Positions 34,453 through 42,677 of a stretch of 64,000 nucleotides of DNA are shown piece by piece. The position numbers and the translations under genes were made by a program. Source of the DNA: Massilia kyonggiensis (GTDB lineage Bacteria > Pseudomonadota > Gammaproteobacteria > Burkholderiales > Burkholderiaceae_D); contig NZ_JANUGY010000001.1 of assembly GCF_024756235.1 (NCBI RefSeq), positions 124,001-188,000 of the forward strand, in the 5' to 3' direction. Each line of letters opens with the position of its first letter. Position 1 is the stretch's first letter. The notes under the pieces were generated by a model, which was given only the letters and a program-made list of their open reading frames with translations, ran no database searches and was not told the DNA's origin.

Positions 34453-34821
34453 ATGAAGCGAGTCACCGGCATCGGCGGTATCTTCTTCCAGGCAAAAGAC
34501 CCGGCCGCGCTGGGCGCGTGGTACAAGCGCCACCTGGGCATCGATGTCCAGCCGTGGGGCGGCGCCGCGTTCGACTGGACCGATCCCTCCGGCACGACCG
34601 CCTGGTCCGTGTTCCCCGCCGACGGCGACCAGTTCGCACCGGGCGGGGCACCCTTCATGATCAACTACCGCGTCGACAATCTCGCCGCCCTGCTGCAGGC
34701 CTTGCGCGACGAAGGCTGCAACGTGCTCGACAGGACGGACGACGGCGAATACGGCAAATTCGGCTGGGTCATCGATCCGGAAGGCAACAAGGTCGAGCTG
34801 TGGGAACCGCCGGCCAGGTGA
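34453..34821 (+). CDS. VOC-family (glyoxalase-like) protein
   Basis: This encodes 122 residues, a single VOC domain. It opens with ITGIGGIFFQAKD-like strand and AALGAWYKRHLGID, and ends with WVIDPEGNKVELWEPP, where the Glu of VELWEP is the usual metal ligand. Members include glyoxalases, dioxygenases and resistance proteins, and the specific role is not visible. GGAGG lies 5 nt before the ATG at 34453. It follows the DUF4424 gene by 14 bp and may be in the same transcript. Confidence 0.85.
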   Translation: MKRVTGIGGIFFQAKDPAALGAWYKRHLGIDVQPWGGAAFDWTDPSGTTAWSVFPADGDQFAPGGAPFMINYRVDNLAALLQALRDEGCNVLDRTDDGEYGKFGWVIDPEGNKVELWEPPAR

Positions 34822-34823
34822 AC

Positions 34824-35192
34824 TTATTTCACTCGCTGGACCTTGTTGTCGATGCCGGACAGGTCTTGCTCGGGTTCTCCGCTCGACCTCCATTGCACCT
34901 TCTGCTGGGTGCCCCCGACAACGAGCTTTCCTTTAGGAGCGACCTCGACATTGACTGTATTGTTTGCGCCGCCGATTTCTGCGCTGGCGCAGGTCCCTGT
35001 CGTGGTCACGACATGATCCGAGCCTTCCACGACAAGGTGCCGGCCATTGCACGGGAAGTCCCGCTTGTGGCCATTTCCCGATACGAGAATTTGCTTTGCG
35101 TCGGCAACCACGGGGCCGACGCCTTCGGCCGCATGGGCCAATCCCGATACGGCGACCACGCCGGCAAGCCCACAATGCATCAATAATTTCAC
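34824..35192 (-). CDS. Secreted DUF3060-like protein
   Basis: This encodes 122 residues from a GTG at 35192, chosen because GGAG lies 6 nt upstream and a signal peptide follows (MKLLMHCGLAGVVAVSGLAHA). The mature part resembles the DUF3060 beta-repeat: VEGSDHVVTTTGTCASAEIG, NNTVNVEVAPKGKLVVGG, VQWRSS. The function of this family is unknown. It is convergent with the VOC gene (2 bp apart) and divergent from the carbonic-anhydrase gene. Longer open frame upstream of 35192 is not protein-like. Confidence 0.8.
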   Translation of the reverse strand: MKLLMHCGLAGVVAVSGLAHAAEGVGPVVADAKQILVSGNGHKRDFPCNGRHLVVEGSDHVVTTTGTCASAEIGGANNTVNVEVAPKGKLVVGGTQQKVQWRSSGEPEQDLSGIDNKVQRVK

Positions 35193-35288
35193 ACGTTTCT
35201 CCAATCGTTGAGTATGACGGTCGAAATCTAACGTAAATATATTTCTGTGGGCGCACAGATCCTGAAACGAGAACAACTGGAGCATTCC

Positions 35289-35819
35289 ATGCCGCTTTCC
35301 CCTTACCTCGACGCCGTCCCGCAGCTTGCCGAGCGCGTCTACATCCATGCCTCGGCGCAGGTCATCGGCAGCGTCCGCCTCGGCGCGGACAGCTCGATCT
35401 GGTGCAACGCCGTCCTGCGCGGCGACGTCAACGACATCGTCATCGGCCGCTGCACCAACATCCAGGACCTGACGATGGGCCACGTCTCGCACAAGACGCC
35501 CGCGAAGCCGAACGGCTCGCCGCTCGTCATCGGCGACTACGTCACCGTCGGCCACGGCGTCATCCTGCACGGCAGCCGGATCGGGAACGACTGCCTCATC
35601 GGCATGGGCACCATCGTGATGGACGACGTGGTCGTCGAAGACCGCGTCATGGTCGGCGCCGGCAGCCTCGTCCCGCCGGGCAAGACGCTGGAAAGCGGCT
35701 TCCTGTATGTGGGCAGGCCCGTCGTCAAGGTGCGGGCGCTCACCGAGGCCGAGATCGCGTACCTGCGCTACTCGGCCGAGCATTATGTGCGCGTCAAGGA
35801 CAATTACCTGAACGGCTAG
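35289..35819 (+). CDS. Gamma-carbonic-anhydrase-family protein
   Basis: This encodes 176 residues forming a left-handed beta-helix of hexapeptide repeats (IGSVRLGADSSIWCNAVLRG, CTNIQDLTMGHVSH, VTVGHGVILHGSRIGNDCLI). The three Zn-ligand His residues fall in GHVSH and GHGVILHG, as in YrdA/CaiE-type gamma carbonic anhydrases. It may hydrate CO2 or act as a metal-binding homotrimer; many family members lack measured activity. The ATG at 35289 has GGAG 7 nt upstream; the GTG at 35247 gives an unlikely extension. Confidence 0.93.
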   Translation: MPLSPYLDAVPQLAERVYIHASAQVIGSVRLGADSSIWCNAVLRGDVNDIVIGRCTNIQDLTMGHVSHKTPAKPNGSPLVIGDYVTVGHGVILHGSRIGNDCLIGMGTIVMDDVVVEDRVMVGAGSLVPPGKTLESGFLYVGRPVVKVRALTEAEIAYLRYSAEHYVRVKDNYLNG

Positions 35820-35935
35820 CCTGGGTAATTCCGACAGTCAACCGTGGGCGCGCTGCAATTCGGCCTGGCCCGGTCGTCGCTGCGATGCTCCCCGGCGCCA
35901 GCCGCCCGGAACACCTGCGGCACAATGCGACGCTG

Positions 35936-36055
35936 ATGCACGTCGAGATTCCGGCCGCCATCCGGGAGGAACTGCGGGCCGGGGGCCTCGTGCCGCCGGA
36001 GGCGCCGCTGCCCTCGGAATCTGCAAAATCGATAAAAGATCGATTCAATATTTAA
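35936..36055 (+). CDS. Possible small ORF, 39 residues
   Basis: The frame starting at ATG 35936 (MHVEIPAAIREELRAGGLVP) and ending at 36055 (SIKDRFNI) has protein-like composition, but there is no Shine-Dalgarno and no recognised family. A CACAAT hexamer 10 bp upstream could be a -10 box. It may be a real small protein, a gene remnant or chance. An in-frame ATG at 35885 would lengthen it to 56 residues. Confidence 0.25.
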   Translation: MHVEIPAAIREELRAGGLVPPEAPLPSESAKSIKDRFNI

Positions 36056-36095
36056 TACGGATGACCATCCGGTCGCACTGTTATCAGGAGATCCA

Positions 36096-36110
36096 TTGAC
36101 TGTCTTATAA
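36096..36110 (+). CDS. Putative five-codon leader ORF before flagellin
   Basis: TTG-ACT-GTC-TTA-TAA begins 5 nt after CAGGAG (36085-36090), an ideal Shine-Dalgarno spacing, and its stop codon directly abuts the flagellin ATG in the same frame. Ribosomes could initiate here and reinitiate at the ATG. This is a reading of the sequence, not known for this family. Confidence 0.35.
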   Translation: MTVL

Positions 36111-37139
36111 ATGCTGAGTCTGCACACCAATTTCGTATCGCTGTCGGCGCTGAAAGCCCTGGGTCGTACCCAGGCGTGGCTGTCGACGTCGATGACGCGC
36201 CTGTCGACCGGCTACCGCATCAACTCGGCGACGGACGACGCCGCCGGCCTGCAGATCGCCACCCGCCTGAAAGCCCAGAGCAGCGGCATGACCGTGGCCA
36301 TGCGCAATACGCAGAACTCGATCTCGTTGCTGCAGACTGCGGACGGCGCACTTAACGAAGTCAACGACATCCTCATCCGCATGAAGGACCTCGCGACCCA
36401 GTCCGCCGACAATTCGTCGTCCAGCGCCGACAGGGACGCGCTGCAGGCGGAATACGACTCGCTGACGGACGAACTGTCGAACATCTTCAGCAACACCATG
36501 TTCGGCGGCGCCACGCTGCTGAACACGTCCACGACGACGGGCGGAAAACTCGGAGACCCGGCGGGCCTCACGTTCCAGATCGGCGCGGACAGCGCGGAAA
36601 TCATGCAGGCCGACTTCTCGGCCCAGTTGCGCGACGTCGACACCTGGCTGCAGGCTGCGACATCCAGTACCGTCGTCGCCGTCAGCGGCGGGAATACCAC
36701 GGTCACGGCTACCCCGCGCTTCGCGGGCGACAACTCTCCGCTCGACACCACACCAGGCCACACCCTTGCCGACATCGTCATCCCCACGACGACCAGCGTC
36801 CCCGACGGCTTCGGCGGCACGATCACGGTACACAGCACGACGACGTACTTCGCCAGCCCGGCCTGGGCCATCATGAGCCTCGATGAAGCCATCGGCGCCG
36901 TCTCGGCGCTGCGTTCCGGACTGGGCGCGGTAGCGAACCGCCTGGACCACGTCCACAATAACCTGACGAACGTGTCGGCCAATACGCAGGCCGCCACCGG
37001 CCGCATCATGGACGTCGACGTCGCGGCGGAGTCGTCGGCCATGACGACGAACCAGATGCTGATGCAGTCCGGCACCGCGATGCTGAAGCAGACCAACAAC
37101 CTGTCGTCGATGGTCGTGGGGCTCCTGCAGCAGGCGTAA
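36111..37139 (+). CDS. Flagellin (orphan, short)
   Basis: This encodes 342 residues. The conserved N-domain (about 1-140; LHTNFVSLSALKALGRTQAW, RLSTGYRINSATDDAAGLQI) and C-domain (about 250-342; AIGAVSALRSGLGAVANRLD, MLKQTNNLSSMVVGLLQQA) that pack in the filament core are both present. They enclose a Thr-rich variable centre. The MLSLHTN opening resembles lateral-type flagellins. No other flagellar gene is nearby, so it is probably an alternative or secondary filament subunit. No Shine-Dalgarno lies at normal distance from this ATG; the nearest is 20 nt away and serves the leader ORF. The stop abuts the stop of the next, convergent gene with no gap. Confidence 0.93.
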   Translation: MLSLHTNFVSLSALKALGRTQAWLSTSMTRLSTGYRINSATDDAAGLQIATRLKAQSSGMTVAMRNTQNSISLLQTADGALNEVNDILIRMKDLATQSADNSSSSADRDALQAEYDSLTDELSNIFSNTMFGGATLLNTSTTTGGKLGDPAGLTFQIGADSAEIMQADFSAQLRDVDTWLQAATSSTVVAVSGGNTTVTATPRFAGDNSPLDTTPGHTLADIVIPTTTSVPDGFGGTITVHSTTTYFASPAWAIMSLDEAIGAVSALRSGLGAVANRLDHVHNNLTNVSANTQAATGRIMDVDVAAESSAMTTNQMLMQSGTAMLKQTNNLSSMVVGLLQQA

Positions 37140-37622
37140 TCAATCCGGCGGCAAACACCCGTACATCCGCGCCCCTTCCCGGTCGCCATTCCAGATCTGG
37201 TGCACGACGGCCGTGCCGTCACGCTGGCGCGCGAGGCAGAACCTGGCCTCGTAGCTGGACGCGGCGCGGCCCTTGCCCGGCCGCGCCTCGATGCGCAGGC
37301 TGTAGATCCGTCCCGGCGCCAGGGGCGCGGGCGTCGTGCGCGGCAGCGACGCCACCCTGCCACCATACGGCACGCACATGCCGAACGTGAGGGGGAACGT
37401 GCGCTCCTTCGGCATCGTCATTTTCCATACGGGGCGGGCGCCCTCCCACACGACGATAGCCTGGAACTCCGGCGTGCCGAGGCGTTCCTCGCGCGGCGTG
37501 ATGGTGAAGCACGGGCCGCCGCGCGGGCCTTCGCGCACCTCGGCCTCGCCGACGCGGGCGTACGCCGGCGCGGCCAGCAGGCAGGCACACAGCAGCAGGG
37601 GAATGCGACAGGCAACGGACAT
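37140..37622 (-). CDS. Secreted hypothetical protein
   Basis: This encodes 160 residues. A signal peptide (MSVACRIPLLLCACLLAAPAYA) is followed by a beta-rich domain with three or four Cys residues (GGPCFTITPREERLG, FGMCVPYGG, ARFCLARQ, MYGCLPPD), consistent with periplasmic disulfides. I recognise no family. The ATG at 37622 has GAGG about 6 nt upstream. It converges on the flagellin gene with no spacer; no functional link is evident. Confidence 0.72.
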   Translation of the reverse strand: MSVACRIPLLLCACLLAAPAYARVGEAEVREGPRGGPCFTITPREERLGTPEFQAIVVWEGARPVWKMTMPKERTFPLTFGMCVPYGGRVASLPRTTPAPLAPGRIYSLRIEARPGKGRAASSYEARFCLARQRDGTAVVHQIWNGDREGARMYGCLPPD

Positions 37623-37695
37623 GACCGCCTCGCGAAATGAACGCAAGGCGAAAGCCTACGACGGCACTGCCGTTAAATTTTGAGGCTACGCAAGC

Positions 37696-38259
37696 TCAGG
37701 CGGAGATAGACGTTACCATGCGCGCAAAACGGCGCGCGCCGCCGCGCGGCAGGTTGTCCGGGTCGCGCGGATCGGCAAGGAACCGGACCAGCACCTGCTC
37801 GTACAACTCGAGCTGGTGTGCATGACGGCGCTGGCGCATGATGCGCGGGTTGCGCATGAATTTCAGCGCAAAATAATCCGCGAGCAGGTCGCCCTGGGCT
37901 TCCATGTTGTAGTCGGAAAGCAGGGCATCGGGACGCAGTTCGTAGCGGTACGACAGGCCGATGCGGATGGCGCCGCGCAACCGGACCGGGTAGCCCAGCT
38001 GATGCTGCCACACATGCACCATCTCGTGCATGAACCAGTGGATCGTGTGCGGATCGCCGGCTGCGTAGTCGGGCAGGAAACAGGAAGGATGGAAATAGAT
38101 GCTGCCGTTGGGCGTCATGGCGCAGTTTTTCGGCTGCACCACCGGCAGGTAGCGGCGCCCGTGCACGCGCACGCGCGCAAAGTCGATGGCGTCGCCGAAC
38201 AGCAGCGACGCCATGCGCATCTCGCCCGGGGTCAGGCCCCGGACCAGGCGCCGTTGCAT
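37696..38259 (-). CDS. Putative zinc metallopeptidase (Vgr/Rhs-related type)
   Basis: This encodes 187 residues. The key feature is [12 protein letters not shown], an HExxH zinc-metallopeptidase motif, with a possible third ligand in the downstream [17 protein letters not shown] helix. Proteins of this shape are often annotated Vgr-related or Rhs-associated proteins and resemble eCIS/DUF4157-type peptidases. There is no signal peptide and no secretion gene nearby. The start at ATG 38259 lies 8 bp after the eda stop on the same strand, so it may be transcribed with edd-eda, although it seems unrelated in function. Confidence 0.65.
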   Translation of the reverse strand: MQRRLVRGLTPGEMRMASLLFGDAIDFARVRVHGRRYLPVVQPKNCAMTPNGSIYFHPSCFLPDYAAGDPHTIHWFMHEMVHVWQHQLGYPVRLRGAIRIGLSYRYELRPDALLSDYNMEAQGDLLADYFALKFMRNPRIMRQRRHAHQLELYEQVLVRFLADPRDPDNLPRGGARRFARMVTSISA

Positions 38260-38267
38260 GTGAAAGC

Positions 38268-38903
38268 TCAGGCAGCTTTCAGTGCCGAAGCCGCCTTCGC
38301 CAGCTCGGTGATCAGGCCCCAGTCGCCGGCCTTCATCGCGTCCGCCGGGGTCAGCCAGGAGCCGCCCACGCACGCGACGTTCTTCAGCGCGAGGAATTGC
38401 GGTGCCGTCTCGATCGAGATGCCGCCCGTCGGGCAGAAGGTCACGTCCGGCAGCGGGCCGCCGATGCCCTTCAGCATGCCGACGCCGCCCGCCGGCACGG
38501 CCGGGAACAGTTTCAGCTGCTTGAAGCCGGCTTCGCGCGCGACCATCACTTCGGACGGGGTCATGCAGCCCGGCAGCAGCGGCAGGCCGCTTTTCTTCGC
38601 AGCCTCGATCAGCGCAGGCGTCAGGCCCGGCGACACGCCGAACACGGCGCCCGCATCGCGGGACGCGGCAAATTCTTCCGGCTGGGTCAGGGTGCCCACG
38701 CCGACGATCGCGCCTTCCACTTCGGACATCGCGCGGATCGCGTCCAGCCCGTGTTTAGTCCGCAGCGTGACTTCGAGCACGCGGATGCCTCCGGCGACGA
38801 GGGCCTTGGCGAGGGGCACGGCATGGTCCGGGTCGTCGATCGCGATCACGGGGATCACGACGGCGGATTTCATGATGTCCAGCAGGGTCATTTCGTTACT
38901 CAT
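38268..38903 (-). CDS. eda: KDPG aldolase (Entner-Doudoroff)
   Basis: This encodes 211 residues, the normal length of 2-keto-3-deoxy-6-phosphogluconate aldolase. It cleaves KDPG to pyruvate and glyceraldehyde 3-phosphate. The catalytic Glu44 lies in LEVTLRT and the Schiff-base Lys131 in FKQLKLFPA, with GGIS as a phosphate-binding loop. It is 17 bp downstream of edd in the same operon. Expression should be controlled by HexR through the site in the edd leader. Confidence 0.97.
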   Translation of the reverse strand: MSNEMTLLDIMKSAVVIPVIAIDDPDHAVPLAKALVAGGIRVLEVTLRTKHGLDAIRAMSEVEGAIVGVGTLTQPEEFAASRDAGAVFGVSPGLTPALIEAAKKSGLPLLPGCMTPSEVMVAREAGFKQLKLFPAVPAGGVGMLKGIGGPLPDVTFCPTGGISIETAPQFLALKNVACVGGSWLTPADAMKAGDWGLITELAKAASALKAA

Positions 38904-38920
38904 CGTTGTGCTCGCTTTGC

Positions 38921-40837
38921 TTATTTCGATTTACGGAACAGGAAGTCTTCATCGGAACCGGGCATGATCTCGCCGCTGTCGGTGCCTTCGTGCAGGGGAA
39001 CGGTTGTTTCTTTCGGCGACGGCAGCGGGAAGTGGGCGGCGCCCTCCTCGGCCGCGGTGACCGATTTGCGGAACCCGTCGAACAGTTCGCGGCCCATGCC
39101 GATGTGGCTGGAGCTCAGGTCGGCGGTGGCCTGCTTGCGCGACGCCCACACGTCGGACGGCACCAGCGCTTCCAGCGTGCCCTGCGTCGCGTCGACGCGG
39201 ATGATGTCGCCGTCGCGCACGAGGCCCAGCGGACCGCCGGCCAGGATTTCCGGCGACACGTGGATCGCGGCCGGGACCTTGCCCGATGCGCCCGACATGC
39301 GGCCGTCGGTGACCATCGCGACGTGGTAGCCGCTATCCTGCAGGTTGGCCAGTGCCGGGGTCAGCGCGTGCAGTTCCGGCATGCCGTTGGCGCGCGGACC
39401 CTGGAAGCGGATCACGGCGACGAAGTCGCGGTTCAGCTTGCCGGCCTTGTAGGCGTGCATGAAATCTTCCTGCGAATCGAACGTCAGCGCAGGCGCCTCG
39501 ACGATGTGGTGCTCCTTCTTGACGGCCGAGATCTTCATCACGGCGCGGCCCAGGTTGCCCTGCACCAGCACCATGCCGCCGTTGTCGCTGAACGCGTTCG
39601 AAACCGGGCGCAGCACCGATTCGTCGCCGCTCTTCTCGGGCACGTCTTTCCAGACGACCTTGTCGCCGTCCAGGAACGGTTCCTTGCAGTGGGCGCGCAG
39701 GCCGTGGCCGAGGATGGTGTTGACGTCGTCGTGCGCGAGGCCCGCGTCCAGCAGTTCGCGGATCACGAAGCCCGGGCCGCCGGCGGCCTGGAAGTAGTTC
39801 ACGTCGGCTTCGCCGTTCGGGTAGATGCGCGTCAGCGACGGCACGACTTTCGACAGCTCGTCGAAATCGTTCCAGTCGATCACGATGCCGGCCGCGCGCG
39901 CGATGGCGACGAGGTGCAGCGTGTGGTTCGTCGAACCGCCCGTCGCGTGCAGCGCGACGATGGCGTTGACGATGCTCTTTTCGTCGACGATGTGGCCGAT
40001 CGGCATGTAGTCGCCGCCCTGCTGCGAGATCTTGACGGCATGCTGGGCAGCGGCGCGGGTCAGGGCGTCGCGCAGCGGCGTGCCCGGCGTGATGAACGCG
40101 GCGCCCGGCAGGTGCAGGCCCATCATTTCCATCAGCATCTGGTTGCTGTTAGCGGTACCGTAGAAGGTACAAGTACCGGCGCCGTGGTACGACGCGGCCT
40201 CGCCTTCCAGCAGTTCTTCGCGGGTCGCCTCGCCTTTCGCGTAGCGCTGGCGGATGGCGGCCTTTTCCTTGTTCGACAGGCCCGACGTCATCGGACCGCC
40301 CGGCACGAAGATGCCCGGGATGTGGCCGAAGTGCAGCGCGCCGATCAGCAGGCCCGGCACGATCTTGTCGCAAATGCCGAGGTACAGGCTGGCGTCGAAC
40401 ATGTTGTGCGACAGCGCGATGGCGGTCGACATGGCGATGGTGTCGCGCGAGAACAGCGACAGTTCCATGCCCGGCTGGCCCTGCGTGACGCCGTCGCACA
40501 TGGCGGGCACGCCGCCGGCGAACTGGGCCACGGCGCCGACTTCGCGCACGGCGTCCTTGATCACTTTCGGGAAGTATTCGAACGGCTGGTGCGCCGACAG
40601 CATGTCGTTGTACGAGGACACGATCGCGACGGACGGCTGCTTGTACTCACGCAGCTTGAGCTTGTCGTTGGCCGGGAAAGCGGCGAAGCCGTGCGCGAGG
40701 TTCGTGCACGACAGCGCGCTGCGCTGCACGCCCTTGATGCGCGCGGCATCGAGATGCGCCAGGTAGGCCTGGCGCGAAGGCCGGCTACGCTTGATGATCC
40801 GGTTGGTGACCTGTTCTACTACGGGGTGCAGCGCCAT
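38921..40837 (-). CDS. edd: 6-phosphogluconate dehydratase (Entner-Doudoroff)
   Basis: This encodes 638 residues of the IlvD/Edd dehydratase family, converting 6-phosphogluconate to KDPG. The opening [20 protein letters not shown], the iron-sulfur-cluster segment [30 protein letters not shown], and [22 protein letters not shown] match Edd. It is the first gene of edd-eda, divergent from pgi across a 189-bp gap containing HexR-like sites. Confidence 0.97.
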   Translation of the reverse strand: MALHPVVEQVTNRIIKRSRPSRQAYLAHLDAARIKGVQRSALSCTNLAHGFAAFPANDKLKLREYKQPSVAIVSSYNDMLSAHQPFEYFPKVIKDAVREVGAVAQFAGGVPAMCDGVTQGQPGMELSLFSRDTIAMSTAIALSHNMFDASLYLGICDKIVPGLLIGALHFGHIPGIFVPGGPMTSGLSNKEKAAIRQRYAKGEATREELLEGEAASYHGAGTCTFYGTANSNQMLMEMMGLHLPGAAFITPGTPLRDALTRAAAQHAVKISQQGGDYMPIGHIVDEKSIVNAIVALHATGGSTNHTLHLVAIARAAGIVIDWNDFDELSKVVPSLTRIYPNGEADVNYFQAAGGPGFVIRELLDAGLAHDDVNTILGHGLRAHCKEPFLDGDKVVWKDVPEKSGDESVLRPVSNAFSDNGGMVLVQGNLGRAVMKISAVKKEHHIVEAPALTFDSQEDFMHAYKAGKLNRDFVAVIRFQGPRANGMPELHALTPALANLQDSGYHVAMVTDGRMSGASGKVPAAIHVSPEILAGGPLGLVRDGDIIRVDATQGTLEALVPSDVWASRKQATADLSSSHIGMGRELFDGFRKSVTAAEEGAAHFPLPSPKETTVPLHEGTDSGEIMPGSDEDFLFRKSK

Positions 40838-40864
40838 GATCTGTTCCTTGTGAATTAGATTTCT

Positions 40865-40879
40865 GAAATTTTACTACGA
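40865..40879. promoter_or_regulatory. HexR-like operator in edd leader
   Basis: Read on the minus strand this is TCGTAGTAAAATTTC, 27 bp upstream of the edd start. An identical 15-mer occurs upstream of zwf (43664-43678). It matches the published gammaproteobacterial HexR palindrome (TGTARTnnnAYTACA type) in its left half. HexR is encoded in the same cluster. Confidence 0.65.
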
Positions 40880-40954
40880 AATGTGCGTTCCCGCCCACTA
40901 TTCAATGAGCTCGGGGAATTGAACACGGGGGAGTCGCTCTGCGTAGCGAATTTG

Positions 40955-40969
40955 TGTAGTGAATTTACG
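40955..40969. promoter_or_regulatory. HexR-like operator upstream of pgi
   Basis: TGTAGTGAATTTACG lies 57 bp before the pgi ATG and differs from the near-perfect zwf site (TGTAGTAAATTTACA) at two positions. A weaker relative, CGTAGCGAATTTGTG, is adjacent at 40942-40956. HexR-family repressors release such sites when KDPG accumulates. Confidence 0.65.
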
Positions 40970-41026
40970 TTCGTATCCTGTATGATTCGATAACCTGCAC
41001 AAAATGACATCATACCGTCCATCACC

Positions 41027-42667
41027 ATGCGCCAACCATCCCTGACCAGCACCACGAGTTACCAGGCCCTCCAGACCCACGCCCAGGACGCCCAGCAATG
41101 GCAGATGCGCGACCTGTTCGCGCAAGACCCGCAGCGCTTCGAGCGCCTCTCCAGCGAAGCGGCCGGACTGTTCCTAGACTATTCAAAAAACCGCCTGGAC
41201 GGGCGCACGCTTGCACTGCTGGCAAACCTGGCGCGCGAGCGCGGCGTCGAGCAGTTGCGCGATGCCATGTTCGCCGGCGACAAGATCAACCTGACGGAAA
41301 ACCGCGCCGTCCTGCACACCGCCCTGCGCGCGCCGAAGGACAAGCAGATCACGGTGGACGGCCAGGACATCACGGCCGACGTGCACGACGTTCTCGCCCG
41401 CGTTAAAACGTTCAGCGACGCCGTCCGCAGCGGCCAGTGGCGCGGCCACACCGGCAAGGAAATCACGGACATCGTCAACATCGGCATCGGCGGTTCCGAC
41501 CTCGGTCCGAAGATGGTCTGCCTGGCCCTGCGCCAGTTCGCGCACCCGCGCCTGACCATGCACTTCGTCTCCAACGTCGACGGCCACGACATGGACGCCG
41601 CGCTGTCGCGCGTAAATCCGGAAACGACGCTGTTCATCATCGCCTCGAAGACGTTCACGACGGCCGAGACCATGATGAACGCGAACACGGCGCGCAGTTG
41701 GTTCCTCAAGCACGCCTCGGAAGACGCGCTGGCGAAACACTTCGTCGCCGTCTCGACGAACGTCGAAGCGATCAAGAAGTTCGGCATCGATCCAAACAAC
41801 ATGTTCCCGTTCTGGGACTGGGTCGGCGGCCGCTATTCCGTCTGGTCGGCGATCGGCCTGCCGGTCGCGCTGTGCGTCGGCTACGGCTATTTCGCCGACT
41901 TCCTCGCGGGCGCACATGCGCTGGACGAGCATTTCCGCACCGCGCCCATCGAGCAGAACCTGCCGATGATCCTGGCGCTCGTCGGCTTCTGGAACCGCGA
42001 ATTCCTCGGCTGCCCGTCGGTGTCGATCGCACCGTACCACCAGGACCTGAACCGCTTCCCCGCGTACCTGCAGCAGCTCGACATGGAAAGCAACGGCAAG
42101 CGCGTCACGCGCGCCGGCGACACCATCACCGATTACGCGACCGGCCCGGTGATCTGGGGCGACGTGGGCACGAACGGCCAGCACGCCTACTTCCAGCTGC
42201 TGCACCAGGGCACGGACGTCACGCCGATCGACTTCATCGCCGCGCTGCGTCCGGCGCACGAATTCCACAACCACCATGCGGCGCTGCTCGCGAACTGCTT
42301 CGCGCAGTCGGAAGCCTTCATGAAGGGCAAGACGGCCGACGAGGTGCGCCAGGACCTGGCTGGGCAGGACCCCGCCGAGATCGAGCGCCTCGTGCCGCAC
42401 AAGACCTTCCCGGGCAACCGTCCGAGCAACACGATCCTGATGGAGTACCTGACGCCGGCCACGCTGGGCGCCCTGATCGCGCTGTACGAGCACAAGGTGT
42501 TCGTGCAGGGCGCGCTGTGGGACGTGAACAGCTACGACCAGTGGGGCGTGGAACTGGGCAAGGTGCTGGCCAAGAAGATCGAGGCGGAACTGAACGGCGA
42601 GGCGCAACCGGCGCAGCACGACGGTTCGACCAACGGCCTGATCGCGCGCGCCAAGGCCGCCGTCTGA
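41027..42667 (+). CDS. pgi: Glucose-6-phosphate isomerase
   Basis: This encodes 546 residues, typical Pgi, which interconverts glucose 6-phosphate and fructose 6-phosphate. Signatures are IVNIGIGGSDLGPKMV, the SKTFTT phosphate-binding loop, the PGI signature region DQWGVELGKVLAKKI, and the active-site stretches GGRYSVWSAIGLP and HQGTDVTPIDFI. It is first in the rightward set pgi, lactonase, zwf, hexR, divergent from edd. The lactonase gene follows after 10 bp. Confidence 0.97.
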   Translation: MRQPSLTSTTSYQALQTHAQDAQQWQMRDLFAQDPQRFERLSSEAAGLFLDYSKNRLDGRTLALLANLARERGVEQLRDAMFAGDKINLTENRAVLHTALRAPKDKQITVDGQDITADVHDVLARVKTFSDAVRSGQWRGHTGKEITDIVNIGIGGSDLGPKMVCLALRQFAHPRLTMHFVSNVDGHDMDAALSRVNPETTLFIIASKTFTTAETMMNANTARSWFLKHASEDALAKHFVAVSTNVEAIKKFGIDPNNMFPFWDWVGGRYSVWSAIGLPVALCVGYGYFADFLAGAHALDEHFRTAPIEQNLPMILALVGFWNREFLGCPSVSIAPYHQDLNRFPAYLQQLDMESNGKRVTRAGDTITDYATGPVIWGDVGTNGQHAYFQLLHQGTDVTPIDFIAALRPAHEFHNHHAALLANCFAQSEAFMKGKTADEVRQDLAGQDPAEIERLVPHKTFPGNRPSNTILMEYLTPATLGALIALYEHKVFVQGALWDVNSYDQWGVELGKVLAKKIEAELNGEAQPAQHDGSTNGLIARAKAAV

Positions 42668-42677
42668 GGAGGGTTCC

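Larger units (their letters stand above)
35820..36110. promoter_or_regulatory. Gap before flagellin gene
   Basis: This 291-bp gap holds a possible 39-codon ORF (35936-36055), an AT-rich segment with the inverted repeat AATCGAT-AAAAG-ATCGATT at 36027-36045, and the flagellin leader with CAGGAG at 36085-36090. I see no convincing sigma-28 (GCCGATAA-type) promoter. Confidence 0.4.

Noticed and set aside
38221..38245. Near copy (GGGGTCAGGCCCCGG) of the 24915 repeat arm
   Set aside because: It lies inside the coding start of the peptidase-like gene, has one mismatch and no partner arm; probably chance.
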